A stretch of DNA of 64,000 nucleotides, from NCBI GenBank assembly GCA_020796225.1, contig CM036754.1, positions 45,470,084 through 45,534,083 on the forward strand. Direction: 5' to 3'. The notes beneath the pieces were generated by a model. It was not told the origin of the DNA. It was given only the letters and a program-made list of their open reading frames with translations, and did not search any database. Every line of letters starts with the position of its first letter. The first letter of the stretch is position 1. Positions 34,541 through 45,034 of the stretch are shown here, one piece after another. This stretch comes from Arion vulgaris (taxonomy: Eukaryota; Mollusca; Gastropoda; Stylommatophora; Arionidae). The translations under genes and the position numbers were made by a program.

Positions 34541-35378
34541 CCTCCCATGCTTTAATTAAACATAAAAGAGTAAAAATTCATGGGAGTTTCAAAAACAACT
34601 GCCCACCCGAAACTAATTTGACCCAGGTGTCATGAAACCTATTAGCGAAATGTTCTGAGTAGCAGTAATGGACTGTTTTCACAATTCACTAGGACATCGT
34701 ACTATTCAAATTGATCAACAAAGTAAGAACTTTCCACAATTCATTCAATAAAACCGTTGTTCTAGTTTCGGAAGGATATTATCTGAAAGGAACTTCCCTA
34801 AGGGCATGAATTCCACAGGTAAAACCCATTTACCTGTTCGTTCTCGTATTTCAGTCTGTGGTTTTCTTCAGCAAAGTGGCCTAAAGCAATAAGCGTAACG
34901 CGTCTGAGGATTCCCTCAATGCGACTTATAATTCCCTCGACAGCGAGTAACCTAAGGGTAGAACAGCTCACAGTCAACTCTAGATAACTTGATAGTTGGC
35001 TATGAACAGCTCATATGGTGTAAACAAATGGCACTAGATGTTACCCAGATTCGTAATTGATGGTCATTAAACTACTTCGTCAGATCGCCAATTCAGCGAG
35101 ACAAATATAGGCGAAACTGGCAAAAAGCCCAGTGACCGTCTCGGCCAACACGTACGTGATATACGCCAATGCTCTGCTACCCCTGTAGCGCGACCGACTC
35201 TATTATCTGGCCATAACGCTCCCTTTTTAATGGCGGATAGATAAGGCAGAGACTGAAACAATTTTCAAACGGATTATTATTCTCCTGTATTACTACTATC
35301 GGATTAGTTAGTCTGTTAATTATTTTATAATTATATGGTTATAATTTAATAATTATCTTCCTTAACAACAAAATAACG
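34541..35378. other. Unassigned sequence upstream of transposase remnant
   Basis: No recognisable coding sequence. Could include the lost 5' part of the P-type element. Confidence 0.35.
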
Positions 35379-36265
35379 ATGCCTAGAAAGTGTTGTGTAC
35401 AAAATTGTTTATGCAAAGATATAGAAGATCGAACTGTTGACTATTACATGACAAAGGCACATGATAATCTAGTTCAATCAATTAGTTTATCATCCACCAC
35501 CACAAGCACTAGTGTTGTGCCAGAGAAAACACTTCAATTCTTCGTTGAACAGTTGCAGTTGGTCAGAACTCCAGATAACAGAAAACGGTACAGCAGTAAC
35601 ACCCAGTGTTTTGCATTTATGACATATATAAAATCCCCAGTATGCTATAGATTTCTGAGAAGATCAAATTATCTGTGTCTTCCCCATCATGGCACACTCA
35701 GAAATTTAATTATGCCATTGACAAAGTCTGTAGATTCTGACATCAGCAAATATTTACAGATCAAGAGCAGCAGACTTTCTGCAACTGAACAAATTGTAGC
35801 CATTCAGATGGATGAAATTTATGTCAAAGCTGCACTAAATTATACTGGAGCAAAATTGATTGGCACAGCATCAAATGCAGTCGAAAGTGCTACCATTGTG
35901 CAGGTGTTTTTATTTCTTCAGTATTTGGCAATTACACTGAAGTGGTTGGACTAATTCCAGTGAAGAATATAACATCAGATGACTTGTAAGGAAGTTTGAT
36001 TCAGACTATACAGACAGTGCAGTCCGTTGGTTTTAAAGTCCTGGCTGTTATTGCAGATAACAATGCTGTAAACAGAAAAGTGTACAAACAACTTGCAGGA
36101 AGTTCACAGAATGTATACACGTTTGAGAATTCAGTGTATTCTGGAACACCAATCTTTTTGCTTCATGATTCAGTACATATATTGAAATGCATATGGCACA
36201 ACTGGATCAACCAGAAGGACACAGAGAAAACTTTTGTGTTCCTTTGTTATCCTTATCACTATTGA
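35379..36265 (+). pseudogene. P-element/THAP9-type transposase remnant
   Basis: Starts MPRKCCVQNC, the characteristic opening of a THAP zinc-finger domain, but the rest of the THAP domain is missing. Then EKTLQFFVEQLQL, KRYSSNTQCFAFM, SPVCYRFLRRSNYLCLPHHG and TLRNLI, followed by the transposase core QIVAIQMDEIYVKAAL and YTGAKLIGTASN. A one-base loss near 35915 shifts the frame (shifted reading: FGNYTEVVGLIPVKNITSDDL), then comes TAA at 35987-35989, then VGFKVLAVIADNNAVNRKVYK, FLLHDSVHILKCIWHNWINQ and KDTEKTFVF. MDEIYVK and the ADNNAVN/HDSVHLLKCIRNNW blocks are typical of P-superfamily transposases. Non-functional and C-terminally truncated. Confidence 0.88.
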
Positions 36266-36492
36266 TCTCTTCGGATATAATTTATCAAGATTTGTCATGT
36301 ATACTATTGATTTCCTTCGACATAATGTAAAAAAAGTTGTCATATAGACTATTGATCTCCTTTGAGATAATGTAACAAAAGTTGTCACATATACTTGATC
36401 TCCTTCGACATAATGTAACAAAAGTTGTCACATAGACATGATCTCCTTCGACATAATGTAACAAAAGTTGACATGTAGACTTATTGATATCC
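36262..36492. repeat. About 45-bp minisatellite, 5 copies
   Basis: Unit tattgatctccttcgacata then atgtaacaaaagttgtcaca tagac. It starts directly at the truncated end of the transposase remnant. Confidence 0.88.
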
Positions 36493-36556
36493 TTGCCTTA
36501 ACACACATGGACATGCATGGGTGATAGGAAATAAAAGGGTAGAGAAACTACCCTGA

Positions 36557-36930
36557 TGAGAGACTACCATTAGCTGATGCTAGTTTATGTGCTAATCAAG
36601 CTGTGGTTTTGTGCAAACTTGTGACTTACTTATTCATGGATTACTGATAGTGACTACTATAGCTGATGTTAGTTTATGTCTAATCAAGCTGTGGTTTTGC
36701 AAACTTGTGACTTATTATTCATGATTACTGATAAGGACTACTATAAGCTGATGTTAGTTTAGTACTAATCAAGCTGTGGTTTGTGCAAACTTGTACTTCT
36801 TTTTCATGATTACTGATAAGACTACCATTAGCTGATGTTAGTTTATGTGCTAATCAAGCTGTGGTGTTATGCAAACTTGTGACTTACTTATTCATAGATT
36901 ACTGATGAGAGACTACCATAAGCTGATGTA
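36557..36930. repeat. About 85-bp minisatellite, 4-5 copies
   Basis: Unit gactaccattagctgatgtt, agtttatgtgctaatcaagc, tgtggttttgtgcaaacttg, tgacttacttattcatggat tactgat, with many single-base losses in the middle units (36660-36830). Confidence 0.88.
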
Positions 36931-37309
36931 AGTACATTAATAAGCATAAATTATTCTCAAGTATTCTGTATAATATTAAACTAAAATAGTATGTGAGAGC
37001 AACAACTATAGCTACTCATCAGAAAACATCTTCTGTAATACACACATGCATCCAACAAGTTTCTAACATCTGCAAGATGTATTGTCTAGATCGGCGTTTC
37101 CCAATAGTAACAGACAATTAACAATAGTCAATAAATTTCCAATAGTTAGTCTGTGAGAATACACCGCCTCAGCCTATGATGTATTATGGCAATATGGACG
37201 CCTGCGCTGAGGCCATTATGCAGTCGGTCGTGGTTTCGGCCCATGTGGGACCACATCTCTTCTCTGGATGCACCCCTCATCCTATATGTTTATTTGTTCA
37301 GGCTCCCAC
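36931..37309. other. Unassigned sequence
   Basis: No gene or repeat family recognised. Confidence 0.4.
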
Positions 37310-37450
37310 CTCAGGGCTCCGAGTTTCGCCCATGTGGATCCAGGTGCAAACTTAACTCGGGTCCCCACATACGGGCTCCGAGTTTCGCCCATGTGGATCC
37401 AGGTGCAAACTTAACTCGGGTCCCCACATACGGGCTCCGAGTTTAGCCCC
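37310..37450. repeat. 59-bp tandem repeat, 2.5 copies
   Basis: Unit gggctccgagtttcgcccat, gtggatccaggtgcaaactt, aactcgggtccccacatac. Confidence 0.9.
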
Positions 37451-37929
37451 ATGTGGGGCCCAAGTCTCTTTTCTGGATCCACCTCTCATTTTTTTATGTC
37501 CGTTTGTTCAGCCTTTCCCACCGGCTGGCCGCGAGACTGTAGTAGCTGTGGTATGGCTTTTGCCTTGTTACACTTCTGGCTTTTTGGACTCTTGCCCTAG
37601 AGCTGGCAATTTTAGTGTGGTCATTCACTCCGGGGGAGCTAGCATTCGTTCACAGACGACTCTTACATTACCGTTTCAACCACTAGCTTTTCATCGGACT
37701 TCGGCCAGGAGATGCGTGCATTTTGTTTAGGGTTTTTGGACCTGCGTTACTTTTCAGTGCTTGTACTACTACCACTACCTGTAGCTCTCCCTCGATCCCT
37801 CTGCTTAGCCAGACAGAAACCGTTGTCTGTTAACAGGGTCACCACGTGAAGGTGGGGTAGGATCGTGATTAGTGCCAGCTCACTAATCCTGGTGCGGCGT
37901 TGTCCCTATGCGCCTTTGACCCCAGTTTG

Positions 37930-38470
37930 GATATGCCAGACAGTATTGTCTTCATGGTCTCCTCTTCTCTTCCACCATGTACTTCTTTATAGAAGTGTTG
38001 GGGGGTGTTTACTGATCCTATGCGTGTTTGTTCTAATGCACTTTGTAAGCTGCTATCCATTTTCTTGATGCCGTCACTCCATCTTTTGTGTGGCCTTTCT
38101 CTTGCTCTGTACTCGTTTTACTTTTCCAGTGTGGCTCTTTGGGATTCGTGGTAGAGAGAGAAAATGGAAAATCGTGACATATCCTTTACAAGACGTCGCC
38201 ATCAACCACAGTAAATGAGTCGATTTTCTAGGCACCACTTACACGTTCAGTAGTTTGCAATTGCCCTCTGAACGGTGAGGTATATTTTTAGCGTTCGTAA
38301 AAATCCATGGGAACAAATTTGCTTCCAAATTGTCTGTTGTGTAGTTTGAGCGAAGATACACTAATCAACGTCTCACGGGTACGATCAGCAAGTGGATTTT
38401 GGGATGACTGCTGCAGCGGAGGACAGAGCATGCTTAGGAATGCCAAATGTGCCATGACATCCATGGTATA
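37930..38470 (+). repeat. Dispersed repeat (second copy 57541-57720), interrupted
   Basis: Shared blocks are agtttggayatgccagac, gtggtagagagag, atactaatcaacktctcayg, ggtacg, agcaagtgga, tgctgcagcgga and atgtgccatgacatc. The copy here is interrupted by a 185-bp element at 38163-38347; the 57.5-kb copy has the empty site. Confidence 0.75.
38163..38347 (-). mobile_element. 185-bp MITE-like insertion
   Basis: Lies between gagagaa (38156-38162) and gagcgaa (38348-38354), where the related repeat at 57577-57590 reads gagagagaagatat uninterrupted. Homologous to 34274-34470. Non-coding. Confidence 0.75.
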
Positions 38471-38496
38471 ACATAAATATCATTGCACACATCGCC

Positions 38497-38735
38497 TGTG
38501 TGTTACCGGAGCCCGCACAGAATAGTAACACTGCGACCTTAAAGACATGTCGTAACAGGCGACTGAGGTAAGGGCCTTGGGAAGCTACCCTAATAAAAAA
38601 ACGTTGCAGAAATCGGATTTGCTGGCCTACTTGTATGCTCATAACTAGCACAACGTACAATCATTCTTAGGCTCAGATCACATACAAATCACAGAGTGGT
38701 TAACAAGTGGTCGATATGGAGCGTTCGAAGAATAA
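38497..38735 (+). repeat. SINE-like repeat A
   Basis: From gtgtgttaccggagcccgca through catgtcgtaacaggcgactg to tggtcgatatggagcgttcg and aagaa. Confidence 0.87.
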
Positions 38736-39180
38736 CAAGTGAATGCAGAAGAAGAAGAAAAAGACAAACATCAACTACAACAAATATCAAGTCTCAGCAG
38801 CTAACACAGAAAGAAATCTGATATGACAGAGATGCTCAACTGTTTATTGTATCAATGAACATATTTACAAACATTAGACCACAAACATTTTCTTTATTCA
38901 AAAACAAAAAAGTCTCACAGACTGTAACAAGAATCCATGTTTTTGTTTGTGATCAAATCTTCTCAAAGCAAAATAATCAAATAAAAACCAGACAAATTGT
39001 GACCATCACCAAAATTTAACTTGAAGAGAAGAAAACACAGCTGTGACTGGACGTTATTGAAGAAAGTAGTCAAATAGAGAAAGAAAAATCTGCAGAGACG
39101 TGACCAGTATTATTTAAGTCATCAGTTTTCTTCTTCTTCTGCAATAAACATCTGCAATGTTGTGACTACTCCGGTATATG
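38736..39180. other. Unassigned sequence with one unit of the 40.4-kb minisatellite
   Basis: 39018-39095 reads gaagagaagaaaacacagct, gtgactgga, then agtagtcaaatagagaaaga: a solitary diverged unit of the array at 40353-40672. Otherwise no gene seen. Confidence 0.5.
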
Positions 39181-39450
39181 TCATAAACAGGGCGGTGCGC
39201 TTGAACAGGGCGGTGCGCTTAAACAGGGCGGTGCGCTTGAGGTTTTCACCGGTCCCCCATTGTTTTGTAAGGTTGTTTCTGTTGGCCAGATTTCCATTCT
39301 CACACTGCTCAGGCTGGGGCAGTCTTGCAGGATGTGCTCTGGGGACTGCTTTGGTGCTCTACAGGTACAGGCAGCCGAATCCCATTCTGTGGAGATGTGC
39401 TTCGAGACCACAGTATCCCGGTCTGAAGACTGTGGTCTGCCCTTTTCTGT
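39181..39450 (-). pseudogene. I-clade-like LINE 3' fragment
   Basis: Minus frame reads VSKHISTEWDSAACTCRAP, KQSPEHILQDCPSLSSVR and MEIWPTETTLQNNGG. CTC-x-x-H-ILQDCP-L matches the C-C-H-C motif of the LINE at 19077-21349. It ends in three 18-bp units (aacagggcggtgcgcttg). Confidence 0.75.
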
Positions 39451-39459
39451 TTAGTGTAT

Positions 39460-39850
39460 TATTACTGTACGTGAGCAGTCAAAAATTAAGAACGAAAATC
39501 CAGTCCTTCGAAACTAAATGCTACAGAAAGATCCTACGTATATCATAGACAGAAAAAGAAAGAACACCATGTCCTGAAAAACTAAATGTTAAAGAGAATT
39601 GGCTGATAAACAACATACTATACAGAAAAATTACATACTTTGGTCACATCAAGCGTCACGATGGCCTGGAAAGAACAATACTAGAGGGCAGGATGCAGAG
39701 GCAGACCAAGAAGAAGATGGCTACAAGATATTAAAGAAACCACGAACATGGCCATCGATGAAGTGGGTGAACTGTCTAGAGACAGAGTGAATTTCAGATG
39801 TGCTGCAAAGAAAGCAACGTTCTATAAAGGATAAGCACCTTGATGATGAT
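39460..39850 (+). pseudogene. LINE 3' fragment
   Basis: Frames read IQSFETKCYRKILRIS, ENWLINNILYRKITYFGHIKRHDGLERTILEG, RRPRRRWLQDIKETTNMAIDEVGELSRDRV (joined across frameshifts), then ttgatgatgatgatg. Same group as 17230-18605. Confidence 0.78.
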
Positions 39851-40130
39851 GATGAGCAGTCAAATAGAGAAGAAACAACAGCAAAATGAGTATTATATTC
39901 ATGCATAGTGTCCACTATAGTGGATGGCTACTACTTGTTTCTTTCATAGCTACACATGTATGTTTTGTGACCTCTGACCCATACAGTCTACTGCTAAGGA
40001 CTAGCTTTGTTTATTGCTAGAGCAGTAAACTAACTTGTACCTCTACTGTGTAATCAAGATGGCGGACGAGACAATATCTATTCCATACATTCATGCATGA
40101 GAAGGTTACGAGAGCAGTCAAATAGAGAAA
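39851..40130. other. Unassigned sequence
   Basis: Contains two stray cagtcaaatagagaa motifs (39855 and 40112) of the minisatellite at 40353, so the original array has been split by insertions. Confidence 0.5.
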
Positions 40131-40352
40131 GTGAATAGTAACACTGTGACCTACAAGGCATGTCATAAGAGGCGACAAAGGTAGGACTAAGGGAAGCTAC
40201 TCTAGTAAATAAAAAGCATCATTGAAATCAGATGTGCTGGCCTACTTGTAGACACATAACTGGCACAACGTACAATCGCTCTTAGGCTCAGATCAGATCC
40301 CAAAGAGTGGTTTAACAAGTGGTCGATGGACAGCGTTCGAAGAAGAAGAAAT
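40131..40352 (+). repeat. SINE-like repeat A
   Basis: From gaatagtaacactgtgacct through catgtcataagaggcgacaa to aagtggtcgatggacagcgt and tcgaagaagaag. Confidence 0.87.
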
Positions 40353-40672
40353 AGAGAAGAAAAAAAACACAGCTGTGACTGGACCAGTTAAGACAGCAGT
40401 CAAATAGAGAAGAAAAAAAACACAGCTGTGACTGGACCAGTTAAGACAGCAGTCAAATAGAGAAGAAAAAACACAGCTGTGACTGGACCAGTTAAGACAG
40501 CAGTCAAATAGAGAAGAAAAACACAGCTGTGACTGGACCAGTTAAGACAGCAGTCAAATAGAGAAGAAAAAACACAGCTGTGACTGGACCAGTTAAGACA
40601 GCAGTCAAATAGAGAAGAAAAACACAGCTGTGACTGGACCAGTTAAGACAGCAGTCAAATAGAGAAGAAAAA
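40353..40672. repeat. About 52-bp minisatellite, 6 copies
   Basis: Unit acacagctgtgactggacca, gttaagacagcagtcaaata, gagaagaaaaaa. Length varies only in the A run. Confidence 0.95.
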
Positions 40673-40739
40673 ATATCGGACATTGGCAACCTGACAGTCA
40701 TATCAAAAATACAATTTCACGTAGTCTTTTCAGACATTA

Positions 40740-41060
40740 GGGTACGCAGTGCCTGTCACTTCATAGACTCTAGTGTGCAGGAGGGCCAATTCCTTACCCC
40801 GCAGGTGGAACATCGAGTGTGGGATTGAACACCCAACCCTCTTGCGTCCGAGTCGATATGCGAACGGTCACTTCATATTTCTAGACCCTAGTCTTATCCT
40901 GACGCTGTGAGGCAAAACAGGATTAGAGAAAACAAAGTGTGCATGAGGTAGGAGGGCAAATTGCTTTCTTCATGTGTGGAACATCAAGTGTGGGATTGAA
41001 CTCACAACCCTCTGGAGTCTGAGTTAATAGGCGAATGCTTACGCATTACGTTAATCTGCT
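40740..41060 (-). repeat. Two decayed tRNA-derived SINE pieces
   Basis: Minus strand carries B-box-like gttcaatcccacactcgatg twice (about 40805-40835 and 40975-41005), each next to gagggttg. Between them is tcttatcctgacgctgtgag, the motif amplified at 53690-54440. Confidence 0.55.
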
Positions 41061-41239
41061 TGATACCCAGGCCCAAAAATAATTCATACAAACACAATGA
41101 ACAAATATCTACACTTGTTGAGACAAAGAAATCTACAAATTGTCAACAAAAATACAATCAGGGAATGTCAAATAACGAAAGTATTATACCAAACATATAA
41201 AACATATTTTTAACTCAATGTGGTCTCTCTCAAACCCAC

Positions 41240-41420
41240 TTTTGTGTGGGTTTTCCCCGTCGCTCACTCAGGTATAGTCCCAGTGATTAATATGACGCAT
41301 CTGTCCAATTTTTATGTGAAGGCTTGCTTTCCTTATAACCAGTGTCTCTCACAATTCAGGCGTGCCTTACACCGACCGCAGAGGTACTTGTAATTTATAT
41401 CCTCAAGTAAAGGGCCAGGG
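41240..41420 (-). repeat. SINE central-domain fragment
   Basis: Read on the minus strand: acaagtacctctgcggtcgg, gcacgcctgaattgtgagag, acactggttataaggaaagc, aagccttcaca. The same domain is in the SINE at 55012 and fragments at 44820, 60180, 61441 and 62030. Confidence 0.6.
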
Positions 41421-42060
41421 TTTCCTGTAGTCCAACCATGAGCAAAGAGGCATTTTTTAAACCAAGCTTCTTCTTCTTCTTATCGTTCCTGCTGTAAATT
41501 CAGACGTTAGCCATGACTCCTGGTATAGCACTTCTGACGACTGATTATAGTGTGAAAGCCTGCTTCGACCATTTGACTGGTGTCTCTCCTTTACCAAGCT
41601 GACTTTGAACTCAGGAATTTCCACATCACAAGCACAGTGTTATCAACATTGCTATTAGTGACAGCTATATATTGTAGTGAAGATATATGTATATAAATAA
41701 ATAACAAATTAATCACTTCCCTTGAGCAACATATTGTTGTGGTATGCCATTATAAGTGATACCACTGTTCGTCTTCATTTTTCAGCTCCCAACAGAGCAC
41801 AGCTCTTCCTCTCTCCTCCCATGTTTGATCTATCCTTTTAATATCCGCCTCCAGCTCTCTTCTCAAGGTATGTCTAGGCCTTCCCTACTCCTCTTTCCTC
41901 GGGTTCCAAAACAGTACCTGCCTTGCAATGCTTCCAATTGGTCTTCTCAATGTGCATCCTATACATATGAATTGGTACAACTGACGCACCACATGAACTG
42001 GTACAACTGACGCACCACATGAACTGGTACATATTCCACTATGAGCAAACAAGCATCAGA
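41421..42060. other. Unassigned sequence
   Basis: Contains a short related piece (41520-41600) and otherwise nothing recognised. An aactgacgcaccacatgaact direct repeat sits at 41979-42025. Confidence 0.4.
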
Positions 42061-42062
42061 TT

Positions 42063-42313
42063 GCTTCTTCTTCTTCAAACGCTTCATATCAACCACTTGT
42101 TAACCACTCTATGTGATCTCAACCTAAGAGCGACCATACGTTGCACCAGTTATGCGCCTACAAGTAGGCCAGCACATCCGATTTCTGCAATGATTTCTTT
42201 TATTTACTAGGGTAGCTTCCTTAGGCCTATACCTCTTGCTTACGACATGACTTGTAGGTTCCAGTGGTACTAGTCTTTGCTTCCCTTACAGTCCCTCGGC
42301 ACCACACAAGCGC
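42063..42313 (-). repeat. SINE-like repeat A
   Basis: Tail at 42063-42074, then caaacgcttcatatcaacca through to ggcaccacacaagcg. Confidence 0.85.
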
Positions 42314-42327
42314 GTAGCTCTGATGTG

Positions 42328-42407
42328 TCTCAGTCTGGATTCGAACCCACAACCTTCAGTATGACAGACAAATGACTTAAACGCTTAGTCATTGAGATCC
42401 CCACCTA
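42328..42407 (-). repeat. tRNA-like SINE head
   Basis: Minus strand reads ggggatctcaatgactaagc, gtttaagtcatttgtctgtc, atactgaaggttgtgggttc, gaatccagactgaga: A-box-like tgactaagcg and a good B box ggttcgaatcc. No acceptor-stem pairing convinces me that it is a functional tRNA gene. Confidence 0.6.
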
Positions 42408-42842
42408 ATGCTTTATCTAGTTGAAACATCCCTTGTAAAACATATAAGAAATATACATCTTTATTTTGTCTTCAGTAAGAGAGCTTCTTCAATCATGTCT
42501 CTATAATACATACAAAACACAGAGCATAAATATATATATATATCAGTTTAATCTGAAATTCAAAACAGGATAAGTTGAAATGGAAGCAGAGAACATTCAT
42601 TATATGTGTATTTTGATTAACACTACGGCTGACAATATATTAATGGTATTCTTCTTAAAAGGAAGGTCACATCCTGCAAGATTGTCACCTGATGAATCAA
42701 ATGTGGAAAGAACATCAACAGAGCCAAACATCCACAAAAAGCTGTTTGGAAGCCATGATGAACTAACAAACACCACAAAATTCATCTAGAGAACTGAACT
42801 CATTGTGTAGAAATTGAACAAACAGTGAAACAGAAGAAAATA
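42408..42842. other. Unassigned sequence
   Basis: Contains a (TA)n run at about 42530-42541. The frames at 42580-42789 overlap antisense and match nothing known. Confidence 0.4.
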
Positions 42843-42849
42843 TCAAAGG

Positions 42850-43092
42850 TAGGTTTGATAAGATAAACGGTCTAAAGCCCAAGGATTTACTTCATTGCCC
42901 AGGTTTGACTTCATATGGCTTGGTCCCTCTCTGCAGAAATGGCATGCCACCTGCAGAGAGTACTGCACAAATTCTATAGCCCTGGCAACAATCCTAGGGG
43001 TCTCTGTAGAAATACACCCATGAACAGAAATGTGCGGATTTGAGTCCACGACCATTGGAACACAAGGCAAAGGTTAACCACAGAGATCCCTT
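42850..43092 (-). repeat. tRNA-derived SINE, family C
   Basis: Minus strand: gggatctctgtggttaacct (A-box region), gtcgtggactcaaatccgca (decayed B box), then aggattgttgccagggctat, ctctgcaggtggcatgccat, ttctgcagagagggacc and gcaatgaagtaaatccttgg. Full-length relative of 63190-63430. Confidence 0.75.
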
Positions 43093-43364
43093 TTTATAAG
43101 GTCTTCCTTACTAAGGTCTGGTGCCCCTTCTTACACATCAAATGTACTTGGGTTTATGTCCCATCTAGTGATCCGGCTATTTCCCAGTGACTCTTGATCT
43201 TAGTGTAGATAATATTAAGTTTCTATTTCTAGTGTAGACAAATGATAAATCATAGACATGTACATGAAATTTGGGCACTTTCACCTCGCTAAAATTAGGC
43301 CAACAAAAAAAAATATCACTAATGCCAATGAAGCACAAACAAAAGTGTGTTTTAGAAATCTCTT

Positions 43365-43500
43365 CTTATCATGAAGCTGTGAGACACTACAGGATTAGAG
43401 AAGTACACAAAGCCTATTCTATAAATTTGTTTGTACCCTGATGCTGTCAAGCAAAACTGGATTACAGAAAAGAAAGTGGAAAAGACTAATGCCAATTTAA
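43365..43500. repeat. Two pieces of the tcttatcctgac repeat family
   Basis: tcttcttatcatgaagctgt, gagacactacaggattagag and taccctgatgctgtcaagca, aaactggattacagaaaaga are diverged copies of the 54.43-kb sequence. Confidence 0.55.
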
Positions 43501-43514
43501 AAAAAGAAAAAATA

Positions 43515-43685
43515 TAAATTTTCATCATCTTCAAAATTACATCAGAGCACACTCGCTGTTGTGGAGTTCATGCACTGCCGCTGAGATCTTCTTGTGTAAG
43601 AAAGAGATTCAAGCACACATGTTTGTTCACTGAAGTGCAATAGTGATGGTCCTATGATGAAGAATTCAATGAATTATCTATTGTC
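43515..43685 (+). repeat. Dispersed repeat, copy 3 (3' part)
   Basis: tcatcttcaaaattacatca, tgtggagttcatgcactgcc, gctgagatcttc, gtaagaaagagattcaagca and gaagtgcaatagtgatggtc match 2105-2250 and 32660-32770. Confidence 0.65.
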
Positions 43686-43689
43686 TTTC

Positions 43690-44720
43690 CCCAGGTGAAT
43701 GATGGAATTGGTTGTTCACTCTTGCCGTTAAGCGTTAGTGGGTGGGAGCTTTAATTTGCGTTCCAAGGCCAGATGAGATGCCCTTGTGTTATATCCATGT
43801 TTATTTAGTGTGGTCTTTATATTGTCTATTCATCTTTTTCTTGGTCTTCCTTGGCTCTAGTACCTGATCTCTTTTTATTGTAATAATAGCCGTCCATCGC
43901 AGCGATGATGACAACAATCTCAGACGTGTACTGTTGCACCTCTCTGGTGTGTGCGGAGGTGACTGTAGAGTCCAATCCTAGAACAGAATCCCGACATGTC
44001 GTGTTGTGTGCTCTGTCTTTTGCTGCTCGTTTTCTCTGTGACTCAACAATACGATGATTCTCAGCTATTCGGGTTCCTCTTTGTTGTTACAGCGCCACAT
44101 TTGGCGATCTTGCGCAAGGATTCCCAGCACGTATTGTCTATATCGAAGCATTTCAGAGACACTTTAAGAGTGTCTTTAAAGCGTTTTCTGTCCACCAGCT
44201 AAACGTCTGCCCCTTCAAGCTCGCCATACATCAACTGTTTTGGGATGCGTTTATCAGGCATTCGAAACAACGTGACAGACCCATCTCAGTTGGGCCTTCT
44301 GCAACAGGGTGTTGGCGCTTGGGATCTTTGCTCTTGTGAGGACTTCGCTGTCTGGAATTTTGTCCTGCCAGTTTATTTTTAGTATTCTGCGTAGACAGCT
44401 TGTGTGGAAATGGTTTAATTTTCTTCCGTGTCTGCTATACACTGTCCATGTCTCGCTATGCTACAGCAGCGTGGTTAGCACTATGGCCTGGTAAACTTTC
44501 AGCTTTGTATTTTTATTGTATGCTGTTATTGGTGGTTGGTTATATTCCATTCTCATTAAATGTCCAAACCACTGCATTTGTTGTCTCTCAATGTATTCGG
44601 TGCATGAAGTTATGCCCACTCTGTTTCTGATGTCCTCATTTCATAGTCTAACTTTTCCCCACCGCCTTCTTCAAGCATTCATTTCACACATGTGGTTAAT
44701 TCATGAATTAGCTTCTCTAT
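43690..44720 (-). pseudogene. LINE 3' part, split by a nested LINE
   Basis: Outer pieces 44521-44720 and 43690-43871 on the minus strand read DIRNRVGITSCTEYIERQQM, WFGHLMRMEYNQPPITAYNK, then RSGTRA and the ending (WLERKLKLPPTN-like) of the element at 30715-32033. The interruption is at codons TAYNK/RSGT. Confidence 0.88.
43883..44509 (-). pseudogene. Nested LINE 3' fragment (YGEL/zinc-finger group)
   Basis: Minus strand opens TKLKVYQAIVLTTLL, then SETWTVYSRHGRKLNHFHTS, CLRRILKINWQDKIPDSEVL, AKIPSANTLLQKAQLRW, and after a frameshift RMPDKRIPKQLMYGEL, a single GG unit and the LYSHLRTH end. Flanked by TTTTTATTGTA at 43872-43882 and 44510-44520, an exact 11-bp target-site duplication. 5'-truncated and frameshifted. 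Confidence 0.9.
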
Positions 44721-45034
44721 CACAAGAACCTGCTTGAGTGAATCAATGTTATTTTTACTGTTTGTCCGATATGAATTAAAGAGTCTCTGAATGATTTTTG
44801 CATGACAAATTGTCTTTTTTATCACCAGTTTCCCTCATCATTCAGGCGAGCTGTACTCTGACTTCTGAGGTACTTGTAATTTAGATGAACTCTGTAGCTC
44901 TGGCAACAGTGCTAAGGGCTGGAAAAATGCACCCATGAACAGAACATTGGCGGTTTGAATGCAGGGCAAGGGAAGAAAGAGAGGAACCAAGGGAAGGAAA
45001 CAGTGTAAGATGTGATAAATGAACTAGAAAATTA
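44721..45034. other. SINE debris
   Basis: 44820-44975 contains minus-strand central-domain pieces and atgcacccatgaacagaaca, ggcggtttgaatgcaggg, fragments of the family at 42850-43092. No gene. Confidence 0.5.

Noticed and set aside
34274..38347. Inverted copies at 34.3 and 38.2 kb as terminal inverted repeats of one 4-kb P-type transposon around the transposase remnant
   Set aside because: The 57.5-kb empty site shows the right copy is an independent 185-bp insertion into another repeat, and the left copy is a compound structure; unrelated repeats lie between them.
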